DNA from: Aeromonas aquatica
GTDB taxonomy: Bacteria; Pseudomonadota; Gammaproteobacteria; Enterobacterales; Aeromonadaceae
Direction of reading: 5' to 3'
Length of the DNA stretch: 61,977 bases
Assembly (NCBI RefSeq): GCF_000764655.1
Contig: NZ_JRGL01000093.1
Span: 1 to 61,977 of the forward strand
In this document: piece after piece, positions 44,683 through 52,707 of the stretch
Position numbering within the stretch: the stretch's first letter is position 1
How the letters are laid out: every line of letters starts with the position of its first letter
Notes under the pieces: model-generated
Database searches by the model: none
Told to the model about the DNA's origin: nothing
What the model saw: only the letters and a program-made list of their open reading frames with translations
Program-made: the position numbers and the translations under genes

Positions 44683-45315
44683 ATGATGAAAAAGACTTTG
44701 ATTGCAGCCAGTTTGTTGGCCCTGTTCAGCCACACCGCCATGGCCGCCGATGACTGGCGTTTTGCCGCCGGTGCCGATATGTGGAACTCCCAGGGCAGCG
44801 GCAGCATCCACGGTATGGATGCCAACGGCAGCTACGATGACCAGTACAACTGGACTGGCTACCTGCAACTGGAGCATGACATCTTCCTGCTGCCCAACGC
44901 CAAGTTCGAGATCACCGACTTCAGCACCTCCGGCGGCAATTTCAGCAATGATCTCGAAGCCTATGATCTGACCCTTTACTATCGCCTGCTGAACAACGAC
45001 CTGTTCAAGATCGATCTGGGTCTGACCGGTCGTCAGTATGACGGCAAGTTCCACACCCTGAACGAATCCTATGACGAGGGTGAGCTGATGGCCTACACAG
45101 GCGCAGAAGTCATGCTGCCGGGCACCGGTGTCTCCTTCTTCGGCGACGCTCGCATCGAGAATGGCGATCACTATGACTACCGGATCGGGGCGGCTTACCA
45201 GTTCTCCTCCATCCCGATGCAGATCCGCGCCGGCTGGCGTGATGCTGCCATCGACATCGCCGAGATGGATCAGGGTATCGAAGGCTGGTTTGTCGGCGCC
45301 GCGTTCCGCTTCTAA
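44683..45315 (+). CDS. TIGR04219-type outer-membrane beta-barrel protein
   Basis: The 210-aa product has a signal peptide ending HTAMA-AD and alternating beta-strand pattern throughout, ending in the C-terminal aromatic (GWFVGAAFRF) needed for BAM recognition. The family TIGR04219 is common in Vibrio, Shewanella and Aeromonas; function is unknown. GGGAGCGAT precedes the ATG, and TATAGAGGGTAAAAT (about 44638-44652) is a plausible -10 region. Confidence 0.85.
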   Translation: MMKKTLIAASLLALFSHTAMAADDWRFAAGADMWNSQGSGSIHGMDANGSYDDQYNWTGYLQLEHDIFLLPNAKFEITDFSTSGGNFSNDLEAYDLTLYYRLLNNDLFKIDLGLTGRQYDGKFHTLNESYDEGELMAYTGAEVMLPGTGVSFFGDARIENGDHYDYRIGAAYQFSSIPMQIRAGWRDAAIDIAEMDQGIEGWFVGAAFRF

Positions 45316-45380
45316 GCATGCAGGGATGCGTTACGACGAGGTAGCGCACTCTCTGGCTTCCACCGTTAAGGGGTAACAAC

Positions 45381-46061
45381 ATGAGCCACATCATAGTGAC
45401 TGGCGCAGGCTCCGGCCTCGGCCGCGCACTGACAATCGGACTGGTAGCGCGTGGTCACCAAGTCTCCATGATGGGGCGCCGTTACCAGAAGCTGCAAGAG
45501 CAGGAGCAACTGCTCGGTCGCGCCGTGGTCGGCATCGCCGCCGATCTGGCGCGCCACGAAGAGGTGGAGATGGCGTTCTCTGCCGCGGTGGCCTGGGGTG
45601 GCTTGCCCGAGATGGTGATCCATTGCGCTGGCGCGGGGGAGTTCGGCCCGGTCGGCGTCTACACCACCGAGCAGATACGCCGGGTGGTGGAGAGCAATCT
45701 CATCTCCACCATACTGGTGGCCCAGCAGACGGTGAAACTCATCGGCAGCAAGGGGGGCGTGCTCGCCAGCGTGCTCTCCTCCGCGGCCCAGGCCGGCAAG
45801 GCCAACGAGAGTCTCTATTGCGCCTCCAAGTGGGGCATGCGCGGCTTTCTGGAGTCCCTGCGGGTCGAGCTCAAGGGATCGAGGCTGCGCCTGGTGAACC
45901 TCTATCCGAGCGGGATCCGCAGCGAATTCTGGGACAACTCGGATCATGTGGACTCGAGTAACTTCATGACCCCGGAAGACGCGGCCGCCTATATGCTGGA
46001 TGCACTGGAAGCGCGCAGCAGTTGTCATGTGACCGATCTCTTTATCGGCCGTAACGACTAG
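45381..46061 (+). CDS. SDR family oxidoreductase
   Basis: Short-chain NAD(P)-dependent dehydrogenase, 226 aa. The nucleotide motif is TGAGSGLG; GRR after strand 2 suggests NADP(H). The catalytic Ser is in SVLSSAAQ and the YxxxK motif is YCASK. NAG is replaced by HCAGAGEFG. The substrate is unknown. It starts 65 bases after the barrel gene and ends in a strong terminator. Confidence 0.9.
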   Translation: MSHIIVTGAGSGLGRALTIGLVARGHQVSMMGRRYQKLQEQEQLLGRAVVGIAADLARHEEVEMAFSAAVAWGGLPEMVIHCAGAGEFGPVGVYTTEQIRRVVESNLISTILVAQQTVKLIGSKGGVLASVLSSAAQAGKANESLYCASKWGMRGFLESLRVELKGSRLRLVNLYPSGIRSEFWDNSDHVDSSNFMTPEDAAAYMLDALEARSSCHVTDLFIGRND

Positions 46062-46103
46062 GTTTCTCATTCTGAGTGGTATTAACCGCTGCCTGCACAA
46101 CAA

Positions 46104-46131
46104 AAAGCGCGCCGATTGGCGCGCTTTTTTT
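46104..46131 (+). terminator. SDR gene terminator
   Basis: Ten-bp stem AAAGCGCGCC / GGCGCGCTTT with a GATT loop, followed by TTTT. Confidence 0.9.
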
Positions 46132-46151
46132 ATCGAGCCTAGTGTTAAGTA

Positions 46152-46265
46152 TCAACACCCCCGCTTGCCCTTGAACAGGGCGACGATATCGGTGATCGCC
46201 ACGTCCTGCTGCTCGCCGGCGCTTGTACTCCACCACGCCGTTGTCGAAGCCCCGATCGTCGATGA
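46152..46265 (-). pseudogene. Decayed second copy of the proS 3' end
   Basis: On the minus strand this encodes [15 protein letters not shown], then an 8-base deletion shifts the frame. The remaining frame reads GEQQDVAITDIVALFKGKRG-Cys-stop, matching the intact proS end ([31 protein letters not shown]). Counting by eye, about 89 of 101 aligned bases are identical. It lies about 1.2 kb downstream of the intact proS end in the same orientation, so the two are direct repeats flanking an exonuclease gene. Most differences are conservative in the protein, so it was once functional coding sequence. Confidence 0.9.
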
Positions 46266-46548
46266 CCTGGGCATCTCCAGCAGGATATGGGGAATATGTT
46301 GGGCCACTGGATGTGGTAATGATGGATATATTTGAAGGCCGATAATGCAATGTCTTAATCAAGACAGGCATTGTCAACATGTAAAAATAAACATTTAGAG
46401 TGAAATGACAAAAGCAGCGATTTTTATAATGAATTATCGCAACTTACTACGCCCATGTTCAATTTTTAGAATATGGCGAATGTATATCCAGCTCATGCGA
46501 AATAATATTAAACCTCGGGTGGAGATTAGTTAATTTTACCTGAGCGAC
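46266..46548. other. AT-rich segment between proS repeat and exonuclease gene
   Basis: About 280 bases far more AT-rich than the surroundings, with no ORF, repeat or terminator I can support. Together with the AT-rich exonuclease gene it looks like transferred DNA. Confidence 0.45.
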
Positions 46549-47178
46549 TCATTTTTGAGTCGCATATCCCTGCAGGAAGGATTGAACTGCATGCTTTGAT
46601 TTCTTGCTGAGGGTTAGCAGCAATTCAAAATCAGGGTCGATAATGCCATATCGCAATTCTAATTCCTTTAATAAGGCAAGCCACAGATGCGCCGTCACCT
46701 CGGCATCGGCCAGTGCGCGGTGAAATACGCCGTCATTGGGCAAGCTGTGGTACTGTACCAGGGTACCCAACTTATGATCCGGCGCCTCGGGGAATAACCG
46801 TCTCGACAGCAGCAAGGAGCAGGCGAACTGCCCAGGATAGTGCGCCGACAGCCGCTCTATTTCAGCATCCAGAAAGCGCTTGTCGAAGGAGGCATTATGG
46901 GCGACCAGGTTATCATCACCGATAAACTCGACGAAGTCCGCCATCACCTCGCCGCAAGGTGGCGCCTGTTTCAGCATGGCATTGCTGATCCCGGTATATT
47001 GCTCAATAAAGCTGCTGACGTTAAAACCGGGATTCATCAACGCCGAAAAACGCTCACTGATATGGCCGTTTTCAATCCGGACGGCACCAATTTCTATCGC
47101 TCTATCACCTTGTCCTGGTGAGAGCCCGGTAGTCTCGAAATCGAGTACGACAACGGTATTGGCTAAGGCAGTGGACAT
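46549..47178 (-). CDS. DEDDh 3'-5' exonuclease
   Basis: DnaQ/PolC-epsilon-like 3'-5' exonuclease of 209 aa. Exo motifs are LDFETTGLS (I), LVAHNASFDKRF (II) and HRALADAEVTAHL (III, His plus Asp). The C-terminal 40 residues are unlike DnaQ and could be a partner-binding tail. Its base composition is more AT-rich than its neighbours, and it lies between direct repeats of the proS 3' end, suggesting acquisition by transfer. It could act in DNA repair or as an RNase-T-like enzyme; the partner is unknown. Confidence 0.87.
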   Translation of the reverse strand: MSTALANTVVVLDFETTGLSPGQGDRAIEIGAVRIENGHISERFSALMNPGFNVSSFIEQYTGISNAMLKQAPPCGEVMADFVEFIGDDNLVAHNASFDKRFLDAEIERLSAHYPGQFACSLLLSRRLFPEAPDHKLGTLVQYHSLPNDGVFHRALADAEVTAHLWLALLKELELRYGIIDPDFELLLTLSKKSKHAVQSFLQGYATQK

Positions 47179-47302
47179 AATCTCTCGGGCAATCTGGATA
47201 AAGAACGTCAGTCTAGAAAATCTGCTACTTCATGTACAGCGCAATATCGCGATACAACTGGAGCCTTGTGTTTGTGATGAGCAGCAGCGACAGGCAACAT
47301 AT

Positions 47303-47338
47303 AAAAAGCCCCGAGTGCGATTCACACCCGGGGCCTTT
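47303..47338 (-). terminator. proS terminator
   Basis: On the minus strand, GGCCCCGGGTGTG pairs imperfectly with CACTCGGGGCTT across a 5-base loop, followed by TTTT. Confidence 0.75.
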
Positions 47339-47372
47339 TATCGAAAACGAAAAGCAGAGTTAGCAGGCGCTA

Positions 47373-49097
47373 TTAGCGACCCAGCTTGCCCTTGAGCAGG
47401 GCGACGATGTCGTTGATCGCCACTTCCTGCTTTTCGCCGGAGCGGCGGCACTTGTACTCCACCACGCCGTTGTCCAGACCGCGCTCGCCGATGACGATGG
47501 CGTGCGGGATTCCGATCAGCTCCATGTCGGCGAACATCACGCCCGGACGCTCCTTGCGGTCGTCGAACAGCACGTCAACGCCAGCGGCCTTCAGCTCGGC
47601 GTAGAACTGTTGCGCCTGCTCGGCGACGCGCTCGGATTTGTGCATGTTCATCGGCACTATGGCCACTTCGAACGGGGCTATGGCGTCCGGCCAGATGATG
47701 CCGTACTGATCGTTGTTCTGCTCGATGGCGGCAGCCACCAGACGGGAGACCCCGATACCGTAGCAACCCATCTCCATGGTGACGGACTTGCCGCCCTCGT
47801 TCAGCACGCTGGCCTTCATGGCCTCGGAGTACTTGGTACCCAGCTGGAAGATGTGGCCCACTTCGATACCGCGCTTGAGCAGCAGGGTGCCCTGGCCGCA
47901 GGGGCTGGGGTCGCCTTCCACCACGTTGCGCAGATCGGCCACTTCATAGGTGGCGATGTCGCGATCCCAGTTGGCACCGGTCAGGTGGAAGCCGGTGTCG
48001 TTGGCGCCGCAGACAAAATCGGCCAGATGGGCGGCGCTTCGATCGGCGATGATGCGACCGGCAAAGCCGACCGGACCGATGGAGCCCGCGTCACAGCCGG
48101 CGGCGGCCTTGATCTGCTCCTCGCTCGCGAAGGTCAGTGGGTTGGCGACACCCGGCAGCTTCTCGGCCTTGATCTCGTTCAGCTCGTGGTCGCCACGCAG
48201 CACCAGGGCGATGACGGCCTGCTGGCCGTGCTCGTCCGCCTCGGCCAGCACCAGCAGGGTCTTGGCGATGGCAGCCGGCGCGAGACTCAGGAAGGCGGCC
48301 ACTTCATCTATGGTGTGCACATTCGGGGTGGCGACCTTGGTCAGGGCCTGGGTCGCGGCGGCGCGCTCACCGGCCGGTGCAAGGGCCTCGGCCATCTCGA
48401 TGTTGGCGGCGTAGTCGGAGCTGTCGGAGAAGGCGATCAGATCTTCACCGCTCTCGGCCAGCACCTGGAACTCGTGGGAGCCGGTGCCCCCGATGGAGCC
48501 GGTATCGGCCTGCACCGGACGGAAGTTCAGGCCCATGCGGGTGAAGGCGGCGCAGTAGGCGGCATGCATCCGTTCGTAGGTCTCGATCAGCGATTCCTTG
48601 TTGATGTGGAAGGAGTAGGCATCCTTCATCAGGAACTCGCGACCGCGCATCACGCCGAAACGGGGACGGACCTCGTCGCGGAACTTGGTCTGGATCTGGT
48701 AGAGGTTGAGGGGCAGCTGCTTGTAGCTGTTCACCTCGTAACGGATCAGGGAGGTGATCACCTCTTCGTGGGTCGGGCCCAGCACGAAGGGACGGTTGTG
48801 GCGGTCGGTCAGACGGCACAGCTCGGGGCCGTAGTCGTCCCAGCGGCCGGACTCTTGCCACAGCTCGGCCGGTTGCACCACCGGCATGGAGACTTCGATG
48901 GCACCAGCATTGTTCATCTCTTCGCGAACAATGTTCTCGATCTTTTTCAGTACCCGCAGACCGGTTGGCAGCCAGGCGTACATGCCGGAGGCCAGTTTAC
49001 GGATCATCCCGGCGCGCAGCATCAGCTGGTGGCTGATGACTTCAGCGTCGGAGGGGGTTTCCTTGAGAGTGGAAAGCAGATATTGGCTGGTACGCAT
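47373..49097 (-). CDS. proS: Prolyl-tRNA synthetase
   Basis: Class-II aminoacyl-tRNA synthetase charging tRNA-Pro. Start 49097 ([20 protein letters not shown]) gives 574 aa, as in E. coli (572). It is of the bacterial type with class-II motif 2 ([26 protein letters not shown]), an inserted editing domain (about 225-400, for example [16 protein letters not shown] and FVCGAN), motif 3 ([13 protein letters not shown]) and the anticodon-binding C-terminus. The 3' end is duplicated downstream, so the present C-terminal codons may have been supplied by an incoming element. AAGG precedes the start. Confidence 0.97.
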   Translation of the reverse strand: MRTSQYLLSTLKETPSDAEVISHQLMLRAGMIRKLASGMYAWLPTGLRVLKKIENIVREEMNNAGAIEVSMPVVQPAELWQESGRWDDYGPELCRLTDRHNRPFVLGPTHEEVITSLIRYEVNSYKQLPLNLYQIQTKFRDEVRPRFGVMRGREFLMKDAYSFHINKESLIETYERMHAAYCAAFTRMGLNFRPVQADTGSIGGTGSHEFQVLAESGEDLIAFSDSSDYAANIEMAEALAPAGERAAATQALTKVATPNVHTIDEVAAFLSLAPAAIAKTLLVLAEADEHGQQAVIALVLRGDHELNEIKAEKLPGVANPLTFASEEQIKAAAGCDAGSIGPVGFAGRIIADRSAAHLADFVCGANDTGFHLTGANWDRDIATYEVADLRNVVEGDPSPCGQGTLLLKRGIEVGHIFQLGTKYSEAMKASVLNEGGKSVTMEMGCYGIGVSRLVAAAIEQNNDQYGIIWPDAIAPFEVAIVPMNMHKSERVAEQAQQFYAELKAAGVDVLFDDRKERPGVMFADMELIGIPHAIVIGERGLDNGVVEYKCRRSGEKQEVAINDIVALLKGKLGR

Positions 49098-49326
49098 CGC
49101 GATGGACCTTAAACGTGGGACGGGCCGCCTGGCCCTGGATAAATTCAAGGGCGGAATTTTAACATGGGTCACTGCCCTAATGCGATTATCTGTTCGCGAT
49201 AGAGAACGAATACGCGCTATTCGTGAGTAACGGCCTGTGCTTGTGAGCAGGTGATGAAAGAAAAAGGCAGAATAACAACAGGGCGGCCTGGGGGCAGGCC
49301 GCCCTGTTCAGAGGAGGGGACCTGAC

Positions 49327-49704
49327 TTAGCCAAGGTAGTCGATCATGATCTTCGATACCTTGCCATCCAGGCCATTATGGTAATGGCTGGTAACGACCA
49401 CGTTGCCACCGTCCAGATTGGCGCTGCTGTTGAAACTGCTGACGATGACGGAGTCGGCAATGGGGCCCTTGACCAGGATCTGGGCCCAGTCATCGTCGGT
49501 ACTGGCTGAAGGGCTGTCATAGACCTTGATCAGGGTGATGCCGGGAAGACCCTCCAGCTTCAGGGAGCGGGCTTCATCGTTGCTAAAGCCATGGTCTCCG
49601 CTCTTGCAGTTGATGTTGTAACTCGCACCACCGCTGAGGGTATTGCCGACTTGATCCTGAGTGGCGCCATTGCCTTCCCAAAAACTGATTCGTCCATTAG
49701 CCAT
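49327..49704 (-). CDS. Small beta/gamma-crystallin-like protein
   Basis: The 125-aa product starts MANGRISFWEGNGATQDQ, with AAGGAG upstream of 49704. It has no signal peptide. The segments GRISFWEGNGATQD, FSNDEARSLKLEG, ITLIKVYDSPSASTDDDWAQI and DSVIVSSFNSS resemble beta/gamma-crystallin Greek-key units, where NDE-RS and DDW segments bind calcium. The single Cys is in YNINCKSGDHG. Function is unknown; such proteins often appear in stress or stationary phase. The assignment rests on motif resemblance only. Confidence 0.6.
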   Translation of the reverse strand: MANGRISFWEGNGATQDQVGNTLSGGASYNINCKSGDHGFSNDEARSLKLEGLPGITLIKVYDSPSASTDDDWAQILVKGPIADSVIVSSFNSSANLDGGNVVVTSHYHNGLDGKVSKIMIDYLG

Positions 49705-50069
49705 CTTGCTCTCCTTGCGCTGTGCTGCGCGTGACAAAGGTGAAGGAAAACCATTGAGCTTCATTCAGTTCTCTTTGGCGGATTCAGACTAGTCAGCCAG
49801 AGGTATATAGTCAGGCCCAATTGACAATGTTTTTTGTAATGCTTTGAATTTAAATGAATTAAAGATGATGGTTGAATCGGATCCGCCTTGGGGTTGCCGG
49901 GCTGGGGCGGATCAGGGGGATTTTCCTCCCGATTGGGGATAAGCCGGGGAGGAAGCCGATCGCGCGGGGCGGGGATACCATGGGCCTGCCGCCCTATGCT
50001 GGATACTTATCCAGTTATTCTTTATGCTATGACCCAATTTGAAAGAGTCTGCGTGGCGAGGAAGAGAAC
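49705..50069. other. Divergent region crystallin-like gene / ruvA
   Basis: The left part (about 49790-49870) is AT-rich, probably the crystallin-like promoter. The middle is G-rich with GGGGGATTTTCCTCCC-type dyads (about 49915-49931). The right end has the LexA box and the ruvAB promoter. No gene is seen, and ruvC is not here. Confidence 0.5.
49999..50014 (+). promoter_or_regulatory. LexA (SOS) box of ruvAB
   Basis: CTGGATACTTATCCAG fits CTG-N10-CAG and is nearly the E. coli ruvA SOS box (CTGGATATCTATCCAG). It lies 56 bases before ruvA and overlaps the likely promoter (-10 near TATGCT, 50023-50028), so LexA should repress ruvAB until DNA damage. Confidence 0.9.
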
Positions 50070-50684
50070 ATGATTGGTCGCTTGAGAGGCGTTGTGATTG
50101 AGAAGAATCCCCCTGAGGTGTTGATCGAGGTCGGGGGCCTGGGCTATGAGGTGCAGATGCCCATGAGCTGCTTCTACGATCTGCCCGAGCTTGGCAAGGA
50201 AGCGACCCTTCACACCCACTTCGTGGTGCGTGAAGACGCCCAGCTGCTCTATGGCTTCAATCACAAGCAGGAGCGGGCGCTGTTTCGCGAGCTGATCAAG
50301 ACCAACGGGGTCGGCCCCAAGCTGGCGCTGGCCATTCTCTCCGGCATGACGGCCACCCAGTTCGTGCTGAGCGTCGAGCGCGAGGAGATAAGCTCCCTGG
50401 TGAAATTGCCCGGCGTGGGCAAGAAGACCGCCGAGCGACTGGTGGTAGAGATGAAAGACCGTCTCAAGGGCTGGGTCAGCCACGATCTCTTCTCCCCCGC
50501 CGCCATCAGCTTGCCCGCCCAGGAGAGCCAGCTGCGCGCCCCCGATGCGAGCGAAGAGGCAGCCAGTGCCCTGGTGGCACTCGGCTACAAGCCGCAGCAG
50601 GCGAGCCAGATCGTTAGCAAGGTGGCCAAGGATGGGATGTCGGTTGAGTCGATCATCCGTGAATCCCTGCGTAGCCTGGTGTGA
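50070..50684 (+). CDS. ruvA: Holliday junction DNA helicase subunit RuvA
   Basis: Binds four-way junctions and loads RuvB for branch migration. The 204-aa product has an OB-fold N-terminus ([31 protein letters not shown]). Two helix-hairpin-helix motifs follow ([26 protein letters not shown]). A linker and the RuvB-contacting C-terminal helices ([20 protein letters not shown]) complete it. The SD is AAGAGA. ruvB follows after 60 bases. Regulation is by LexA. Confidence 0.97.
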   Translation: MIGRLRGVVIEKNPPEVLIEVGGLGYEVQMPMSCFYDLPELGKEATLHTHFVVREDAQLLYGFNHKQERALFRELIKTNGVGPKLALAILSGMTATQFVLSVEREEISSLVKLPGVGKKTAERLVVEMKDRLKGWVSHDLFSPAAISLPAQESQLRAPDASEEAASALVALGYKPQQASQIVSKVAKDGMSVESIIRESLRSLV

Positions 50685-50744
50685 GGATGAGCATGAATCA
50701 AGCAGCTCGCCCTGTCTCGATCTTCGGTGTGCGTGGGGTTATGC

Positions 50745-51764
50745 ATGATTGAAGCGGATCGTCTTATCTCGGCCACCGCCATCGGCGGGGGGCGTGAAGA
50801 TGAGGTCATCGATCGGGCCATCCGTCCCAGGAAGCTGGCGGATTACACCGGTCAGGATCCCGTCTGCGCCCAGATGGAGATCTTCATCGAGGCGGCGCGC
50901 CAGCGCGGGGAAGCGCTCGATCATTTGCTGATCTTCGGCCCGCCCGGCCTTGGCAAGACCACGCTCGCCAATATCGTGGCCAACGAGATGGGGGTCAATA
51001 TCAAGACCACCTCGGGCCCGGTGCTGGAGAAGGCCGGGGACTTGGCGGCGCTGCTCACCAACCTCGAGCCGAACGATGTGCTGTTCATCGACGAGATCCA
51101 CCGTCTCAGCCCCGTGGTGGAGGAGGTGCTCTATCCGGCCATGGAGGACTACCAGCTCGACATCATGATAGGGGAGGGCCCGGCCGCCCGCTCCATCAAG
51201 CTCGATCTGCCTCCCTTCACCCTGATCGGCGCCACCACTCGGGCCGGCTCCCTGACCAGCCCGCTGCGGGACCGTTTCGGTATCGTCCAGCGGTTGGAGT
51301 TCTACAACGTCAAGGATCTCACCGACATAGTCGCGCGCAGCGCCCGCTGCCTCGGACTCGAGATGTCGGGGGATGGGGCACTGGAAGTGGCCCGCCGCTC
51401 CCGTGGCACGCCGCGTATTGCTAACCGCTTGTTAAGACGGGTGCGGGATTTCGCCCAGGTGAAGTCCGATGGCCGGATAGACGGATCCATAGCGGCCCGC
51501 GCCATGGACATGCTGGACGTGGACAACGAAGGGTTCGACTTCATGGACCGCAAGCTATTGTTGGCCGTCATCGACAAGTTTATGGGTGGCCCCGTTGGCC
51601 TCGACAACCTGGCGGCGGCCATAGGGGAAGAGAAAGACACCATAGAGGATGTGCTGGAGCCTTATCTCATCCAGCAGGGCTATTTGCAGCGCACTCCCAG
51701 AGGGCGGTTGGCGACCCCCAGAGCCTATGCCCACTTCGGCCTGCAACGGCCGGAAGAAGGATAA
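50745..51764 (+). CDS. ruvB: Holliday junction helicase motor RuvB
   Basis: AAA+ hexameric motor that drives branch migration with RuvA. Start 50745 ([15 protein letters not shown]) gives 339 aa. Walker A GPPGLGKT, Walker [10 protein letters not shown], sensor GATTRAGSL, the arginine finger PLRDRFGI and the C-terminal winged helix ([14 protein letters not shown]) are intact. A terminator lies directly after it. Confidence 0.97.
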   Translation: MIEADRLISATAIGGGREDEVIDRAIRPRKLADYTGQDPVCAQMEIFIEAARQRGEALDHLLIFGPPGLGKTTLANIVANEMGVNIKTTSGPVLEKAGDLAALLTNLEPNDVLFIDEIHRLSPVVEEVLYPAMEDYQLDIMIGEGPAARSIKLDLPPFTLIGATTRAGSLTSPLRDRFGIVQRLEFYNVKDLTDIVARSARCLGLEMSGDGALEVARRSRGTPRIANRLLRRVRDFAQVKSDGRIDGSIAARAMDMLDVDNEGFDFMDRKLLLAVIDKFMGGPVGLDNLAAAIGEEKDTIEDVLEPYLIQQGYLQRTPRGRLATPRAYAHFGLQRPEEG

Positions 51765-51781
51765 ACACAGCTGATTGAACA

Positions 51782-51808
51782 AAAACCGCCTCCAAGGGCG
51801 GTTTTTTA
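51782..51808 (+). terminator. ruvB terminator
   Basis: Stem AAAACCGCC / GGCGGTTTT followed by TTAC. Confidence 0.88.
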
Positions 51809-51818
51809 CTATTCTGAC

Positions 51819-51848
51819 AAAAAAAAGCCCACGGCACAGGCGGTGGGC
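51819..51848 (-). terminator. Orphan minus-strand terminator facing ruvB
   Basis: GCCCAC (51827-51832) pairs with GTGGGC (51843-51848). On the minus strand the stem is followed by TTTTTTTT (51826-51819). This is a convincing leftward terminator, but no known leftward gene lies upstream of it before cydA. Confidence 0.75.
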
Positions 51849-51933
51849 AAAGACAATTCAGGATGGATGTTCACAGACAGTGAGCGCGTCTGGAGACAGG
51901 CCGGGAAAAAAACAAAGGAGCCGTCGCGAGGCC

Positions 51934-52014
51934 TCAGAGTCGGTTCATTTGATAGAGCTGAACGAACGAAAGCTTGTAGTAACGTATGGTCTTGGCAACA
52001 AACTTTTTCATCAT
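51934..52014 (-). CDS. Possible 26-aa small protein upstream of orphan terminator
   Basis: A leftward ORF beginning MMKKFVAKTIRYYKL and ending LYQMNRL-stop, basic and aromatic. The SD is poor (GGGATT). It ends about 85 bases before the orphan terminator, so it could be the coding part of that transcript. Alternatively the transcript is non-coding. No family is recognised. Confidence 0.25.
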   Translation of the reverse strand: MMKKFVAKTIRYYKLSFVQLYQMNRL

Positions 52015-52342
52015 TAATCCCAACAAACAGGTTCGAAATGTTCATCGAATACGTACCGGGAACCCAGATTGACCGGCCTGTATCCAGAGGTATGCCCTCA
52101 CTGCGAGGCGCATTGTAGGAGCTCTTCCCAGGCCGGACAAACAAGAAATTCTATGCGTTTCAGATTAGATTAAGTAATTAATGTTTTTGGGCGTCGTCAA
52201 GCATAAACATGTGTTTTTGTTGGTTTTAAATTGAAAGAAGGGTGGCCTGTGCGATTTTGTAAATATCGAGTTGATGAGGCCGTAAACACTCAAGAGTTTT
52301 ATTTTTTTAACAGAATTGAAACCAATCTGATATTATTTAAAG
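52015..52342. other. Intergenic DNA upstream of cyd region, no supported gene
   Basis: The GC content falls sharply after about 52140. A leftward TTGACG (52200-52195) could be a -35 for the orphan minus-strand transcript, but no good -10 pairs with it. I see no tRNA or repeat. Confidence 0.35.
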
Positions 52343-52356
52343 TTGATTTAAATCAA
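52343..52356 (+). promoter_or_regulatory. FNR box 1 upstream of cydA
   Basis: TTGATTTAAATCAA is a perfect match to the TTGAT-N4-ATCAA consensus. CATAAT (52393-52398) downstream could be the -10 of an associated promoter, placing the box near -55. Confidence 0.85.
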
Positions 52357-52456
52357 TTGGTTATGACTTGATGTTTTTTGTGAGCAAGCTCTCATAATTA
52401 GTGATTATCGATCTTTAAGTTGCCCCAAAAAGGCATGTATTGGTGATGGTTTTACA

Positions 52457-52470
52457 TTGATTTCAATCAA
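52457..52470 (+). promoter_or_regulatory. FNR box 2 upstream of cydA
   Basis: TTGATTTCAATCAA is a second perfect FNR match. With -10 CATTAT (52495-52500) and a start near 52506, the box centres at about -42, the class-II activating position. Oxygen-limited induction is therefore likely. Confidence 0.88.
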
Positions 52471-52520
52471 ATAAAGGTGATATAAAACAGCGGTCATTAT
52501 AGGCGGGAATAGAATCACCA

Positions 52521-52557
52521 CTAATGTTTACTAGATGTTAAACATTAGCTTTTTTTG
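52521..52557 (+). terminator. Intrinsic terminator in the cydA leader
   Basis: Perfect 10-bp stem CTAATGTTTA / TAAACATTAG with an 8-base loop, followed by CTTTTTTTG. It lies about 50 bases after the predicted FNR-driven start and 150 bases before cydA. Confidence 0.8.
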
Positions 52558-52584
52558 TTCTTGTATATTGCCTTGTTGTTAATG
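52555..52584 (+). promoter_or_regulatory. Possible second cydA promoter after the terminator
   Basis: TTGTTC (52555-52560) and GTTAAT (52578-52583) are about 17 bp apart, each matching four of six consensus positions. It could drive cydA independently of the upstream terminator. Confidence 0.35.
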
Positions 52585-52601
52585 TGGTGGCGTTCGAATC
52601 T

Positions 52602-52664
52602 GGTCATCGGTATCAACCGGGTGATGACCGACCATTCGGGGACTTCCAACGGAAGCATTGTCCT
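52602..52664 (+). promoter_or_regulatory. Structured cydA 5' untranslated region
   Basis: Two hairpins occur in succession: GGTCATC / GATGACC (52602-52629, with inner GGT/ACC) and GGAC-CTTCC / GGAAG-GTCC (about 52639-52662). They end about 45 bases before the cydA ATG. They may regulate translation or stabilise the mRNA. Confidence 0.5.
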
Positions 52665-52707
52665 TAAAACTTAAAATAGCCGTGCCAATAATCGGTGAGG
52701 AAACATC

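Noticed and set aside
51850..52140. Possible tRNA-like or RMF-like gene in the ruvB-cydA gap
   Set aside because: No cloverleaf could be folded and no frame matched ribosome modulation factor.
51809..52144. A 111-codon leftward frame between ruvB and cydA
   Set aside because: It reads straight through the minus-strand terminator at 51819-51848 and has no family or SD.
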